Positions 1 through 7,939 of a stretch of 64,000 nucleotides of DNA are shown here, in pieces. The stretch spans positions 62,001-126,000 of the forward strand of contig JAFZOK010000013.1 in NCBI GenBank assembly GCA_017550655.1, read 5' to 3'. The notes under the pieces were generated by a model that was not told where the DNA came from, did not search any database, and saw only the letters and a program-made list of their open reading frames with translations. Position 1 is the stretch's first letter. The number at the start of each line of letters is the position of its first letter. The translations under genes and the position numbers were made by a program. This DNA comes from Bacteroidales bacterium. Its GTDB lineage: Bacteria > Bacteroidota > Bacteroidia > Bacteroidales > UBA932.

Positions 1-822
1 GCCCCTTCCAAGCGGACTTCCTACAGGGCCGGCTGTAACAAAGCGGATGCCCTCTGCTGTGGTGTCGTAGTCCATATGGGTGTGCCCGGCAAACACCACA
101 TCCACCTCGTACTTCTTGAACAGAGCGATATACTCTGCTCTCTTCTTCTTGGGAAAATTGAAGTAATTGTTTTCCTCATCGATATCCTTGAGGATTACCG
201 GGCAGTGTGTAAACACGAAAGTGTAACGGCATCGCTGAGCCTTACGGAGTTCCTCCTTCAGCCACTCCAGCTGCTCGGCTTCAGCCTGTGCAGCGGCAGC
301 CTTGTCGGACGGTGAAATCTTAACATCACCACCGCGGTCTTCATCAGAACTGTCCACGATGCAGTTGGAGTCTATGCCTATGAACGCACATCCTTTATGT
401 TTGAACGAGAAGCGGTCATAACCCCTCAGTGCAAGATAGTTGGAGTGGTTATCCGGTGTCCACGGGCGGATGTCGTGATTGCCCGGAATCTCATACACCG
501 GAACATCTATCTTCGCACGGTTTGCCCTGTAGATAGAATCTTGGAGAGCATCCCTTTGGTCGTTTACCAGATCCCCGGTAATGATTACGAAATCCGCGCT
601 GGGCGCACAGTTCTTAGATTTATATCCATGATACTCAGAAGAATTCACCTTTCTCACGGCTTCTGCAAACAAAGAATCCGTGTATACAAATCCCGGAGAC
701 TTGTCTCTGAAACCTATCTGCGGATCTGTCATCTGAACAAACGAAAACGTCCGCTGGCTGCAACTTCCGGCCAGCAGGGCAGCCATCACTCCCAAAACCG
801 CAATCAACAATAATCTTTTCAT
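1..822 (-). CDS. Calcineurin-like metallophosphoesterase lipoprotein (C-terminus cut by window edge)
   Basis: The reading frame is open from an ATG at 822 to the window edge, giving 274 residues without a stop. It begins with a short hydrophobic signal ending in LLAGSC, so it is probably an exported lipoprotein. Metallophosphoesterase motifs appear in order: TDPQIG, GDLVND, GNHD, FTHCP and AGHTH. The first motif is Asp-Pro-Gln rather than Asp-x-His, as in CPPED1-type phosphatases. The family hydrolyses phosphoesters with a dinuclear metal centre; the substrate here is unknown. The gene is leftward and followed upstream by a repeat array, so it has no close operon partner in view. Confidence 0.88.
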   Translation of the reverse strand, partial: MKRLLLIAVLGVMAALLAGSCSQRTFSFVQMTDPQIGFRDKSPGFVYTDSLFAEAVRKVNSSEYHGYKSKNCAPSADFVIITGDLVNDQRDALQDSIYRANRAKIDVPVYEIPGNHDIRPWTPDNHSNYLALRGYDRFSFKHKGCAFIGIDSNCIVDSSDEDRGGDVKISPSDKAAAAQAEAEQLEWLKEELRKAQRCRYTFVFTHCPVILKDIDEENNYFNFPKKKRAEYIALFKKYEVDVVFAGHTHMDYDTTAEGIRFVTAGPVGSPLGRG

Positions 823-840
823 AAAAAATCTTCTCAAGTG

Positions 841-1080
841 CTCCTGCTGTCCCATTCTGTGTGTCAGCAGGCACGTTTTCTACCCCCTAGTGCTCTTGCT
901 GTCCCGTTTCGTGTGTCAGTGGGAGCATTTTCCGGCCATTCTGATCCCATCGTCCCGATCTATGTGTCAGTGGGAGCATTTCCGGGCATTTTTGCTCCCA
1001 TCGTCCCGTTTCGTGTGTCAGTGGGAGCATTTTCCGGCATTTTTGCTCCCATCGTCCCGATCTGTGTGTCAGTGGGAGCG
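841..1080. repeat. 51-bp tandem repeat array with near-palindromic core, about five copies
   Basis: The string GTGTCAGTGGGAGC recurs at 913, 964, 1015 and 1066, exactly 51 bp apart, with a degenerate copy starting near 861. Each unit holds a core that is nearly palindromic, GGGAGCA at one end and TGCTCCC at the other around an AT-rich centre, followed by a 21-23 bp linker. The array sits between the stop codon of the radical SAM gene and the start of the phosphoesterase gene. The open frame through it (17-residue repeats) is probably a by-product of the period being divisible by three. Confidence 0.9.
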
Positions 1081-1097
1081 GTCAGGCTGACAGAGAT

Positions 1098-2180
1098 TTA
1101 CGGGGCGGTCTGGTCTGAAGCGGACATCCTCTGGCGGAGCATCGCGAGGAGTTCCTGGTAGCGGATCAGGCCCCAGCCCTTCTGGAGCGGGGAGAGGTAT
1201 CGCGGAGGAACCTCGCTGGCAAAGCGGTCTATGTAGATGTCGCTCCTAAGGCGCGGTATGAACTCCGCCATAAAGTCCAGATATCCGTCCAGGGTGAACT
1301 CGTGGAAGTCCTGCCGCTTGGTGCGGTATTCCTCCTCCATCCTCGTGCCCTTGATTATCTGAAGCTGGTGGAACTTGACGCTTGTAATAGGCAGGGTGTT
1401 GATGATGTCCGCCTCGTCCATCATCTCCCTCAGCGATTCTCCCGGCAGGCCGAAGATGAAGTGAGCGCACTGGGTAAGGCCCCGCTTGGCGGTCATATCC
1501 ACAGCCCGTCTTGCGCACTCGAAGTCGTGGCCGCGGCCAATCCTCTCCAGAGTCCTGTCATAGCAGCTCTCTATCCCGTACTCCACAATCACAATCTTCT
1601 TTCCAACGATCTCTTCAGCAGCAGTGCTTTCGATGCCCGAAAATGCTCCTACCCTCTCCTTTTCAGCGAGGCCGGGAGCAAAATTGGCTGAAAATGCTTC
1701 TACCCTCTCCTTTTCAGCGAGGCCGGGAGCAAAACCTCCTCCCCTTTTGGTCTTTGTGGTGAAAGTTCCTTCCTGAATGCTTTGAAGGAGGTCCAGTTTT
1801 TCTTCATCAATGCAGTCAGGCCGGGTGCCGATGACAAGGCCCTCGATAAGCGGATGGGAAAGGGCCTCGGCATATAGTTCCTTGAGTCTTTCCACCGGAG
1901 CGTATGTATTGCTGTATGGCTGGAAGTAAGCTATGTAGCGCTGGGCGTGGCGGTAACGGACACGGTGGAACTCGATCCCCTCGTCTATCTGCTGATGGAT
2001 GGGCTTGTCCGGAGTGCAGTAGTTTGGATGGAAGGCATTGTTCAGACAGAAGGAACATCCGCCCGTGCCTTTGTTGCCGTCGCGGTTAGGGCACGTGAAG
2101 CCGGCGTCCACAACTACCTTCTGCATACGCGCTCCGTACTTTGCACGGAAATAATCCACAAACGAGTTCAGCTCTGCCAT
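1098..2180 (-). CDS. YhcC-like radical SAM protein (TIGR01212 type) with in-frame repeat insertion
   Basis: This 360-residue protein has the family's N-terminal cluster-binding region, CPNRDGNKGTGGCSFC, which ligates the 4Fe-4S cluster that cleaves S-adenosylmethionine, and the conserved segments YFQPYSNTYAP, GTRPDC and TLERIGRGHDF. The cellular reaction of this family is not firmly known. The oddity is an insert of about 55 residues (roughly 138-192) between the helix ending LLQSIQEG and the strand KKIVIVEYGIES, which are normally close together. The insert contains two copies of a 17-residue unit containing FAPGLAEKERV, encoded by a 51-bp direct repeat related to the intergenic array just downstream. 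The frame stays open, so the enzyme may still fold with an exposed loop. Confidence 0.88.
   Translation of the reverse strand: MAELNSFVDYFRAKYGARMQKVVVDAGFTCPNRDGNKGTGGCSFCLNNAFHPNYCTPDKPIHQQIDEGIEFHRVRYRHAQRYIAYFQPYSNTYAPVERLKELYAEALSHPLIEGLVIGTRPDCIDEEKLDLLQSIQEGTFTTKTKRGGGFAPGLAEKERVEAFSANFAPGLAEKERVGAFSGIESTAAEEIVGKKIVIVEYGIESCYDRTLERIGRGHDFECARRAVDMTAKRGLTQCAHFIFGLPGESLREMMDEADIINTLPITSVKFHQLQIIKGTRMEEEYRTKRQDFHEFTLDGYLDFMAEFIPRLRSDIYIDRFASEVPPRYLSPLQKGWGLIRYQELLAMLRQRMSASDQTAP
1634..1740 (-). repeat. Two in-frame copies of the 51-bp repeat inside the radical SAM gene
   Basis: The blocks around 1642 and 1693 are nearly identical and 51 bp apart. On the coding strand, the core (GTAGAAGCATTTTCAGCC then AATTTTGCTCCC) matches the intergenic cores at 913-1080 (GTGGGAGCATTTTCCGGC then ATTTTTGCTCCC), while the linkers differ. 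They encode FAPGLAEKERV followed by EAFSAN or GAFSGI. Confidence 0.85.
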
Positions 2181-2195
2181 ACTTGTTTTTTTTAA

Positions 2196-2313
2196 GGGCG
2201 ATGGTGCTTTGTAACTAACTGATTATCAAACGTTCCTAATTATTACCACTTCTTATTGCATAGTAATATTTTGAATATACTGATTATAAGTGCATTACAA
2301 GACACCATCGCCG
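2196..2313. mobile_element. MITE-like palindromic element, copy A
   Basis: About 118 bp with terminal inverted repeats: GGGCGATGGTGCTTTGTAA on the left and TTACAAGACACCATCGCC on the right. The inner sequence is AT-rich with a central hairpin. Two further copies lie at 16001-16118 and 21408-21527. No protein is encoded. It sits 15 bp upstream of the radical SAM start codon (leftward gene), so it could affect that gene's promoter. Confidence 0.75.
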
Positions 2314-2368
2314 AACATAACACACGGACAACCACACCCTTACGCTAGAGTTTCCGAAGAAAGGGTTT

Positions 2369-3232
2369 TTACTTGACTCTGTAGTACAGGATGCCGTTTA
2401 CATAGAGGGCGTCAAGAGAGCCGATATAGGCAACGGAATATTCCATAGGAATGTCCACTGTCCTTTCCTGCGAAACCAGAAGGTTGCCCTTTTCGTCGTA
2501 TGCGGATTTCCTGTAGTCCCAGTCGCCTTTGTTATACCAGCCGTCCTCTATGCTTCCGCGATATGTAGGGTTTGCAGGATCATCTCCCGTCTGATACAGC
2601 TTTATGATGTCGCCCTCGGTTTCCAGCGGCTCCTCAAACAGCCCGTCAGAAAAATGGACAGTGATCACATAGCAGTGATCATACTTTTTCTGGACATCCT
2701 CCGGGGCCGGTTCGAATTCCCATTTCTCACTGTTCATCGTGTAGAGAGTCTGGCCGTTTCTGTTGGACTTGAAGATGATGGCTTCGTTGCCGTCCTTATC
2801 CTTGAAGACAGCCCTGTCGCCGACAAGCTCAGTTGTCAGCTGATTCTGGGTGAAGACCTTCTTTTCGGCTTTGGACTTCGGAAAGATGAAGTCACCGTAC
2901 ACGTTGCCGTCTTCGGCTTCTTCCGGCAGAAACCTGTAGTTGTCTGCATCAAAGTCCACGACCTTGTTGAACGGATCATTGTCGTCGCTGATAAGATCGC
3001 CCTTCTTGATACGGCGGTCACTTGGCTGATCGTAGATATCTTCCGTGGCGTAGTAAGCCGTCAGAGTTCCGGCCTCCGGAGTCTGGATTGCAGATGGGGT
3101 CGGTTGAACCGTGGTGTTTTCATATGTCTGCCCAGGAGCCTGAGCCTGATTCTGATTCTGGGTGTTGGACTTGCAGCATACTGCCAATACCGAAACTGCA
3201 AATGCTGCAGCAATGATTAAAAACCTTTTCAT
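2369..3232 (-). CDS. Hypothetical lipoprotein
   Basis: This is a 287-residue protein if started at the ATG at 3232, which is followed directly by a signal peptide (MKRFLIIAAAFAVSVLAVCC); the frame extends 14 codons further upstream, but that start has no signal. The cysteines near residue 19 suggest lipid attachment. A Gln/Asn/Thr/Pro-rich linker (about 21-50) is followed by a soluble domain rich in Asp, Tyr and Lys with no motif I recognise. The C-terminal half looks like beta-strand repeats. It is divergent from the NlpC/P60 gene with about 110 bp between them. Function unknown. Confidence 0.7.
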   Translation of the reverse strand: MKRFLIIAAAFAVSVLAVCCKSNTQNQNQAQAPGQTYENTTVQPTPSAIQTPEAGTLTAYYATEDIYDQPSDRRIKKGDLISDDNDPFNKVVDFDADNYRFLPEEAEDGNVYGDFIFPKSKAEKKVFTQNQLTTELVGDRAVFKDKDGNEAIIFKSNRNGQTLYTMNSEKWEFEPAPEDVQKKYDHCYVITVHFSDGLFEEPLETEGDIIKLYQTGDDPANPTYRGSIEDGWYNKGDWDYRKSAYDEKGNLLVSQERTVDIPMEYSVAYIGSLDALYVNGILYYRVK

Positions 3233-3311
3233 ATGACTATGTTTAATATTTGTTCTTAGGCTTCCCGTGTTCATACAAAGTTATACATTTTATAGGAATC
3301 TTTCTTTTTTG

Positions 3312-3319
3312 TATATTTG
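3312..3319 (+). promoter_or_regulatory. Candidate -7 box (TATATTTG) of the NlpC/P60 gene
   Basis: Matches the Bacteroidota -7 consensus TAnnTTTG, 22 nt before the start codon. No clear TTG was seen at -33. Confidence 0.45.
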
Positions 3320-3341
3320 TTATTTGTAAATACATATCGCG

Positions 3342-4553
3342 ATGAAGAAATTCTTTCTGCTGCTTTCTGCAGCCATATTGCTGGGAACGGCTTCCTTTGC
3401 GCAGGGTGTCGGCCAGCTTTTCAACAGAATCAACAACGAGGTAAGGAACCAGTACGCTCCGGACGAGAGGGACAAGACCTACGAAGTCAACCTGATAGAA
3501 AGGAACGGAAAGCTGATACTCGTAGGCTCCACTACTGAGAAAGAGGCCATTGAAGCACTGACTTCCAGGCTGGCGGCAAGCGGCGTGACGGCCGAGAACA
3601 GGATAGACCTGCTGCCGTCGTCAAGGCTGAAGGGCAAGACTTACGGCATCGTTTGCATGTCCACTGCAAGTTTCAACTGCAACGGCAGCTTCAGCGCTGA
3701 GAGCGGGACTCAGGCCCTGATGGGAATGCCGGTGAGGATTCTGGAAGAGAATGACGACTGGTACCGCTGCGTGAATATGGAGGGCTACACCGCCTGGGTA
3801 ATTACCCGTAGCATCGCGGAGATGACAAAGGAGGAGTATGACGCATATCTTGCAAAGCCAAAGGTTTTTGTGAAGGTTAAATATACAACCCTGTACTCTG
3901 AGAAGAATATCACCAGCCTGCCGGTCAGCGACCTGGTTTGGGGCTGCATCCTTCTGGACGAGGGCAAGGCCGGAGCCTGGAGGAAGGTTTCCATTGCTGA
4001 CGGAAGGACCGGATATGTCCTGGCTTCCGAGGTTATGGACCTTAAGACCTGGATGGACAATGCCGTTCCAACGGAGAAGAACATCGTGGAGACAGCAAAG
4101 CAGTTCTGCGGATTCCCTTACGTTTGGGGCGGAACCAGCGTCAAGGGAGTGGACTGCAGCGGATTGAGCAAGACCGCCTACTTCCTCAACGGCTATGTTC
4201 TGAGAAGGGACGCTTCCCAGCAGTGCAAGACCGGAGACAGCGTGGACGTGCACCGTTTTGTGGAGGGCGACTACACAAAGGAGGCTCTCGGCAACCTCCG
4301 TCCGGGAGACCTGATCTTCTTCGGACGCAAGGCTGAGAACGGCCGCAGGGAAAGGGTTACGCACGTTGCCATCTATATGGGAGACGGAATGATTATCCAC
4401 TCTTCCAACGTGGTGAGGATCAACAGCCTGATTCCTGGAGAGAAAGACTATTACGCCGGTGCAAAGAGGCTGCTCAAGGCCCGCCGCATCATCGGAACGG
4501 CAGACCAGGGCAAGGGAGTAGTGAGCGTCAAGAACGCCGGCCTTACAGAGTAA
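3342..4553 (+). CDS. NlpC/P60 family peptidoglycan endopeptidase with SH3 domains
   Basis: A 403-residue secreted protein with signal peptide MKKFFLLLSAAILLGTASFA. Two bacterial SH3-like domains occupy about residues 105-235. The C-terminal NlpC/P60 domain (about 250-380) has the catalytic Cys in GVDCSGL, the His in THVAIYMG, and a third polar residue in IIHSS. This architecture is that of gamma-D-glutamyl-L-diamino acid endopeptidases such as YkfC and dipeptidyl-peptidase VI, which cut cell-wall stem peptides to release L-Ala-D-Glu. The next gene, an Ala-Glu epimerase, supports a role in murein peptide recycling. Start chosen at ATG 3342, preceded by TATCGCG. Confidence 0.92.
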   Translation: MKKFFLLLSAAILLGTASFAQGVGQLFNRINNEVRNQYAPDERDKTYEVNLIERNGKLILVGSTTEKEAIEALTSRLAASGVTAENRIDLLPSSRLKGKTYGIVCMSTASFNCNGSFSAESGTQALMGMPVRILEENDDWYRCVNMEGYTAWVITRSIAEMTKEEYDAYLAKPKVFVKVKYTTLYSEKNITSLPVSDLVWGCILLDEGKAGAWRKVSIADGRTGYVLASEVMDLKTWMDNAVPTEKNIVETAKQFCGFPYVWGGTSVKGVDCSGLSKTAYFLNGYVLRRDASQQCKTGDSVDVHRFVEGDYTKEALGNLRPGDLIFFGRKAENGRRERVTHVAIYMGDGMIIHSSNVVRINSLIPGEKDYYAGAKRLLKARRIIGTADQGKGVVSVKNAGLTE

Positions 4554-4607
4554 TCGCTGAGGCAAATAATTGAGAAATAACTGATAAACATTTAAAACAT
4601 ACACAAG

Positions 4608-5792
4608 ATGACCGACAGAAGAACATTCCTGAAGAGCGCCGGACTGCTTACGGCCGCTGCCGCTCTTTTGAGTCCATCACAGATTTTCGCCCGGGCAAGG
4701 GGCATCTCCAAGCCGTCCGGAAAGAAGGAGCTTGAACTCGAATGGTGTCCTTTCACCGCCAAGATGAAACACGTGTTCACTATCTCCAACTCCTCCAGAA
4801 GCACAACCCCTATCGTTCTGACAAGAATCACCTATGACGGATATGTGGGATACGGCGAAGCTGCAATGCCGCCATATCTTGGAGAAACAACAAACTCGGC
4901 GATTGATTACCTGAAAAAGGCAAGGCCTGTTCTGAAGACCTTCAAGGATCCGTTCATGATAGGAGAGATAATGGCCGAGATGGATGCCATCACCACAAAC
5001 AACTGCGCAGCAAAGGCTTCCATAGACATCGCCCTCCACGATCTGGTTGGAAATATGATAGGACAGCCGTGGTGGAAGATCTGGGGTTTCAACCCGAAGA
5101 ACTGCCCTTACAACTCCTTCACCGTAGGACTGGCTTCCAGGGAAGAAGTCCTGGAGAAGGCAAAGGAAGCCGCAGCTGAAGGCCATCTGATCAAGGTTAA
5201 GCTCGGAAGGACCGAAGAGCAGGATAAGATGATGATCAACACCATCCGCGAGGTCACCGACACCACCATCTGCATCGACGCAAACCAGGGCTGGAAAGAC
5301 AAGCATTACGCTCTGGACATGATCAACTGGCTTGCAACGAAGAACGTGAACATGATTGAGCAGCCGATGCCTAAGCTGATGCTCGAGGAAACCGGATGGC
5401 TCACCGAGAGAAGCCCGCTGCCAATCATGGCCGACGAGGCTTGCCAGAGGCTCACCGATGTGAAGAAACTTTACGGCCACTATTCCGGAATCAACATCAA
5501 GCTGATGAAGTGTACCGGTCTGCACGAGGCAAGGGAGATGGTATCCCTGGCTCAGGCTCTGGGCATGAAACTGATGATCGGCTGTATGACCGAGACTTCC
5601 GTAGCCATTGCTGCCGGAGCACAGATAGCTCCTGTATGCGAGTGGACTGACCTGGACGGCAACTGGCTGATTGCAAACGACGTGTTCCACTCCTCAACAG
5701 TTGAGGACGGAAGAATCGTTCCATCATCCAAGCCGGGCCTCGGACTCGAGATGAACAAGGGCGTGAACCTCAAGTACGCCGCAGAGGAATAA
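4608..5792 (+). CDS. L-Ala-D/L-Glu epimerase (dipeptide epimerase), exported
   Basis: A 394-residue enolase-superfamily protein. It starts with a twin-arginine-like signal, MTDRRTFLKSAG followed by an alanine-rich hydrophobic stretch, so it probably acts in the periplasm. The muconate-lactonizing subgroup signature is present: KVK near residue 199, metal ligands in DANQGW, IEQPM and ADEA, and the second catalytic Lys in INIKLMK. The family epimerises L-Ala-D-Glu to L-Ala-L-Glu so that the dipeptide can be degraded. It lies 54 bp after the NlpC/P60 gene and probably shares its transcript; the two reactions are consecutive. Confidence 0.92.
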   Translation: MTDRRTFLKSAGLLTAAAALLSPSQIFARARGISKPSGKKELELEWCPFTAKMKHVFTISNSSRSTTPIVLTRITYDGYVGYGEAAMPPYLGETTNSAIDYLKKARPVLKTFKDPFMIGEIMAEMDAITTNNCAAKASIDIALHDLVGNMIGQPWWKIWGFNPKNCPYNSFTVGLASREEVLEKAKEAAAEGHLIKVKLGRTEEQDKMMINTIREVTDTTICIDANQGWKDKHYALDMINWLATKNVNMIEQPMPKLMLEETGWLTERSPLPIMADEACQRLTDVKKLYGHYSGINIKLMKCTGLHEAREMVSLAQALGMKLMIGCMTETSVAIAAGAQIAPVCEWTDLDGNWLIANDVFHSSTVEDGRIVPSSKPGLGLEMNKGVNLKYAAEE

Positions 5793-5821
5793 TCGCTGAG
5801 TAAAAACAAAACACATTTTAT

Positions 5822-6100
5822 ATGAGAAACTTAAGAACTATCAAAAAAGACGTTGAATTTCTGATTGCGGAAGTTGTGGATGACTGCTTCATTTACCTCG
5901 AACTTAACGGAGAGGAGAAGATGGAGAAGGTTGGAGAGATCATCGGCGATGCCCTTGACCTCCAGGATGACCTTATCGACAAGATCAACCACCGCCCTGC
6001 AGAAATCAAGGCAGACAAGTATTACAACGGAGTTACCAAGGAACTTATCAGTGGCGTGGACGCTCTCTACGAGAGACTCAGCGCCCTCAGCGCAAAATAA
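5822..6100 (+). CDS. Small conserved helical protein, function unknown
   Basis: A 92-residue acidic protein predicted to be almost all helix, with no signal or membrane segment. Codon use resembles its neighbours. It follows the epimerase by 29 bp and precedes a strong terminator, so it probably closes that operon. I do not recognise a domain. Confidence 0.75.
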   Translation: MRNLRTIKKDVEFLIAEVVDDCFIYLELNGEEKMEKVGEIIGDALDLQDDLIDKINHRPAEIKADKYYNGVTKELISGVDALYERLSALSAK

Positions 6101-6108
6101 TAATTGAC

Positions 6109-6143
6109 AGGCTTGTCTGGAACGGTTCAGGCAAGCCTTTTTT
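6109..6143 (+). terminator. Rho-independent terminator
   Basis: The stem AGGCTTG/CAAGCCT with an inner GAAC/GTTC extension is followed by six T. It lies 8 bp after the stop of the small helical protein and ends the 3342-6100 transcription unit. Confidence 0.88.
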
Positions 6144-6152
6144 ACATCTTTT

Positions 6153-6878
6153 ATGAAAACTTACAGAATAATTTTATTGTGTGCAGCCGTTGCGTTAATG
6201 GCAGGCTGCAAGGGCAATCCGGGAGAGGCTCCTGTACAGGGAACAGACACCACCAAGACCGAAGTCCAGACTCCGGAGCCTGAGGCTCAGCCTGTGGCAG
6301 AACAGATAGACTACGCCCAGGAAGTTCTCAAACTCATTCCTAGAAACCTGATGAGCGAGAGAATCACCGATTCCATCTACAACGAAGCCACCCAGACAAA
6401 GCGCGTATTCGACGAGTACACCTCTCCTTACTACATCAGCTGCATGAACGGAGAAGGAGGCATCTACAATATCGTTTATGTGTACTGCTATCCACTGCTT
6501 AACGAAGATGACGGCATCTACGTTCTCTATTACACGGAAGCCGGAGTTGACGGAGCCGTTACAGACATAATGAAGACCTACATCTACAAGGATGGAGCAC
6601 TGGCTGAAGTCGAGAACCCTATCAAGGCCCCTGCTTTCGACGAATTCTTCGAGGGTGTGGATGTTCCGGCAGACCTGAAGTCCGCTGTCAAGGAAATGAA
6701 GAGAGAATATGACAGGGAGAAAGGCTCTCTTCGCGGCATTGATCTCAGACACGGTCAACAGGATAACGCTATCCTTGAACTAAGGCCTAGCTACATCGCC
6801 GATGACAGGCTTTGGGACATTGCAAATCCAGTTTGCTACGAATTCAACGGCACCACATTCGTAAAGATGCAGCGCTAA
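6153..6878 (+). CDS. Hypothetical lipoprotein
   Basis: A 241-residue protein with a lipoprotein signal (MKTYRIILLCAAVALMAGCK, lipobox MAGC at 17-20). A Thr/Glu/Pro-rich linker (about 22-50) leads to a soluble domain with many Tyr and acidic residues. No known motif was seen. It stands alone after a terminator and is convergent with the metallopeptidase gene, with only 5 bp between them. Confidence 0.72.
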   Translation: MKTYRIILLCAAVALMAGCKGNPGEAPVQGTDTTKTEVQTPEPEAQPVAEQIDYAQEVLKLIPRNLMSERITDSIYNEATQTKRVFDEYTSPYYISCMNGEGGIYNIVYVYCYPLLNEDDGIYVLYYTEAGVDGAVTDIMKTYIYKDGALAEVENPIKAPAFDEFFEGVDVPADLKSAVKEMKREYDREKGSLRGIDLRHGQQDNAILELRPSYIADDRLWDIANPVCYEFNGTTFVKMQR

Positions 6879-6883
6879 CGGCT

Positions 6884-7501
6884 TTACAGCTTGATTTTCT
6901 TCAGACGGGCGGCAAGAGTCTTTTCCTTGCCGTCCGTTATTGCATTCAGGAGGGCGTGGAACCTCTGGCTGTGGTTCGGATATACCAGGTGGCAGAGCTC
7001 GTGGGCAATGACATAGTCCATCAGCTCCTGCGGAAGCTTCACAAGATTCATGTTGAGGTTGATGTTCCTCAGCGTGGAGCAGCTTCCCCAATTGGAGGAA
7101 TTGTTCTTGATTGCAACCCTGTTGTAGCGGAACGGGTCCTTTACCACAATTCCCCAACGGTTACGGATGGTAACCTTCTGGGTCATCAGCTCGTACATCT
7201 GCCTTGTCCTCTGCGGCAGAATCTTGTGGGCGAGCTTGTTTGTCTGGTAGTCAGACGGAACCCCTGCCTCAGCGGCAGCTTCCTTCCGCCTGAGTATCTC
7301 CTGCCGCCTTGCCACCATCTTCCCTCCAACGGAAAACAGGAACCGCTCCGCCTCCTCGTATGACGCGTAGGTTGGCAGAGTGACTTTAACCTCCCCCTTC
7401 GAGGATACAGTCACCCTGATGGAGCGGCTCTGGGGATACTTGGTGAAGGTCACCTCCCCCAGCCCGTTATCGTATTTTACCGTTCTGCTCTGAAGACCCA
7501 T
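6884..7501 (-). CDS. SprT/YgjP-type zinc metallopeptidase (DUF45)
   Basis: A 205-residue protein from ATG 7501; an upstream TTG at 7513 in frame is less likely. The zinc motif HELCH (HExxH) is followed by Leu-Val-Tyr and NHSQRFHALL, the typical arrangement of YgjP-like M48/DUF45 peptidases, with the third ligand in the following helix. The conserved WGSC segment (NWGSCS) is present before it. The family's substrates are poorly known. No signal peptide, so it is cytoplasmic. It is divergent from rpsO. Confidence 0.87.
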   Translation of the reverse strand: MGLQSRTVKYDNGLGEVTFTKYPQSRSIRVTVSSKGEVKVTLPTYASYEEAERFLFSVGGKMVARRQEILRRKEAAAEAGVPSDYQTNKLAHKILPQRTRQMYELMTQKVTIRNRWGIVVKDPFRYNRVAIKNNSSNWGSCSTLRNINLNMNLVKLPQELMDYVIAHELCHLVYPNHSQRFHALLNAITDGKEKTLAARLKKIKL

Positions 7502-7526
7502 AGACAATTGCAAAAGTAAAAACTCT

Positions 7527-7555
7527 TTGCATTAAAGAAAACTTTTATATCTTTG
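7527..7555 (+). promoter_or_regulatory. rpsO promoter
   Basis: TTG at 7527-7529 and TATCTTTG at 7548-7555, separated by 18 nt, match the Bacteroidota consensus TTG-N19-TAnnTTTG. Transcription would start near 7562. Confidence 0.75.
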
Positions 7556-7558
7556 CAG

Positions 7559-7573
7559 CCCCGATTGTCGGGG
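7559..7573 (+). promoter_or_regulatory. Hairpin at the 5' end of the rpsO leader
   Basis: CCCCGA-TTG-TCGGGG is a perfect 6-bp stem placed at the predicted transcription start, 35 nt before the rpsO start codon. It may stabilise the mRNA or take part in S15 autoregulation; nothing shows which. Confidence 0.5.
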
Positions 7574-7608
7574 ACAAACAATTATTAACCAACAAAATCT
7601 TAAGCACA

Positions 7609-7884
7609 ATGGCTGAGTATTTGAATTCAGACAAGAAGCAAGAGATATTTGGCAAGTACGGAAAGTCTAATAAAGACACTGGTTCTGCTGAAAGTCAGAT
7701 TGCTTTATTTTCCTACCGTATCGCTCACCTTACCGAGCACATGAAGAGAAACAAGAAGGACCACGCAACACAGCGCGCACTTCTGATGCTCGTAGGTAAG
7801 AGACGCCGCTTCCTGGATTATCTTAAGGAAGTTGACATCGAGAGATACAGGAACATCGTCAAGGAGCTCAATCTGCGTAAGTAA
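7609..7884 (+). CDS. rpsO: 30S ribosomal protein S15
   Basis: At 91 residues it is close to the usual 89. The S15 signature is clear: the region DTGSAESQIALF, then LTEHMKRNKKDHATQRALL, then GKRRRFLDYLKE. S15 binds the central domain of 16S rRNA early in assembly of the small subunit. The gene is monocistronic, with its own promoter and a strong terminator. In many bacteria rpsO is followed by pnp; here pnp is about 1 kb away on the opposite strand. Confidence 0.98.
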   Translation: MAEYLNSDKKQEIFGKYGKSNKDTGSAESQIALFSYRIAHLTEHMKRNKKDHATQRALLMLVGKRRRFLDYLKEVDIERYRNIVKELNLRK

Positions 7885-7906
7885 TCGCACGGAGTTCTTC
7901 AATGAT

Positions 7907-7937
7907 AAAGGGTTGACCAAATGGCCAACCCTTTTTT
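7907..7937. terminator. Bidirectional terminator between rpsO and pnuC
   Basis: AAAGGGTTG/CAACCCTTT stem with a short loop and six T on the plus side. It lies between convergent genes and could serve both, though the A-run on the left is short. Confidence 0.85.
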
Positions 7938-7939
7938 CA

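Noticed and set aside
841..1090. Possible CRISPR array
   Set aside because: Repeat and spacer are both conserved and short, with a 51-bp period and a palindromic core; no spacer diversity and no cas genes.
890..1090. 66-residue open frame through the repeat array
   Set aside because: The frame is open because the repeat is 51 bp; composition is unlike a real protein and no initiation signal is seen.
2700..2725. tRNA-like GGTTCGAATTCCC
   Set aside because: It lies within the lipoprotein gene, and no acceptor stem or anticodon arm fits.
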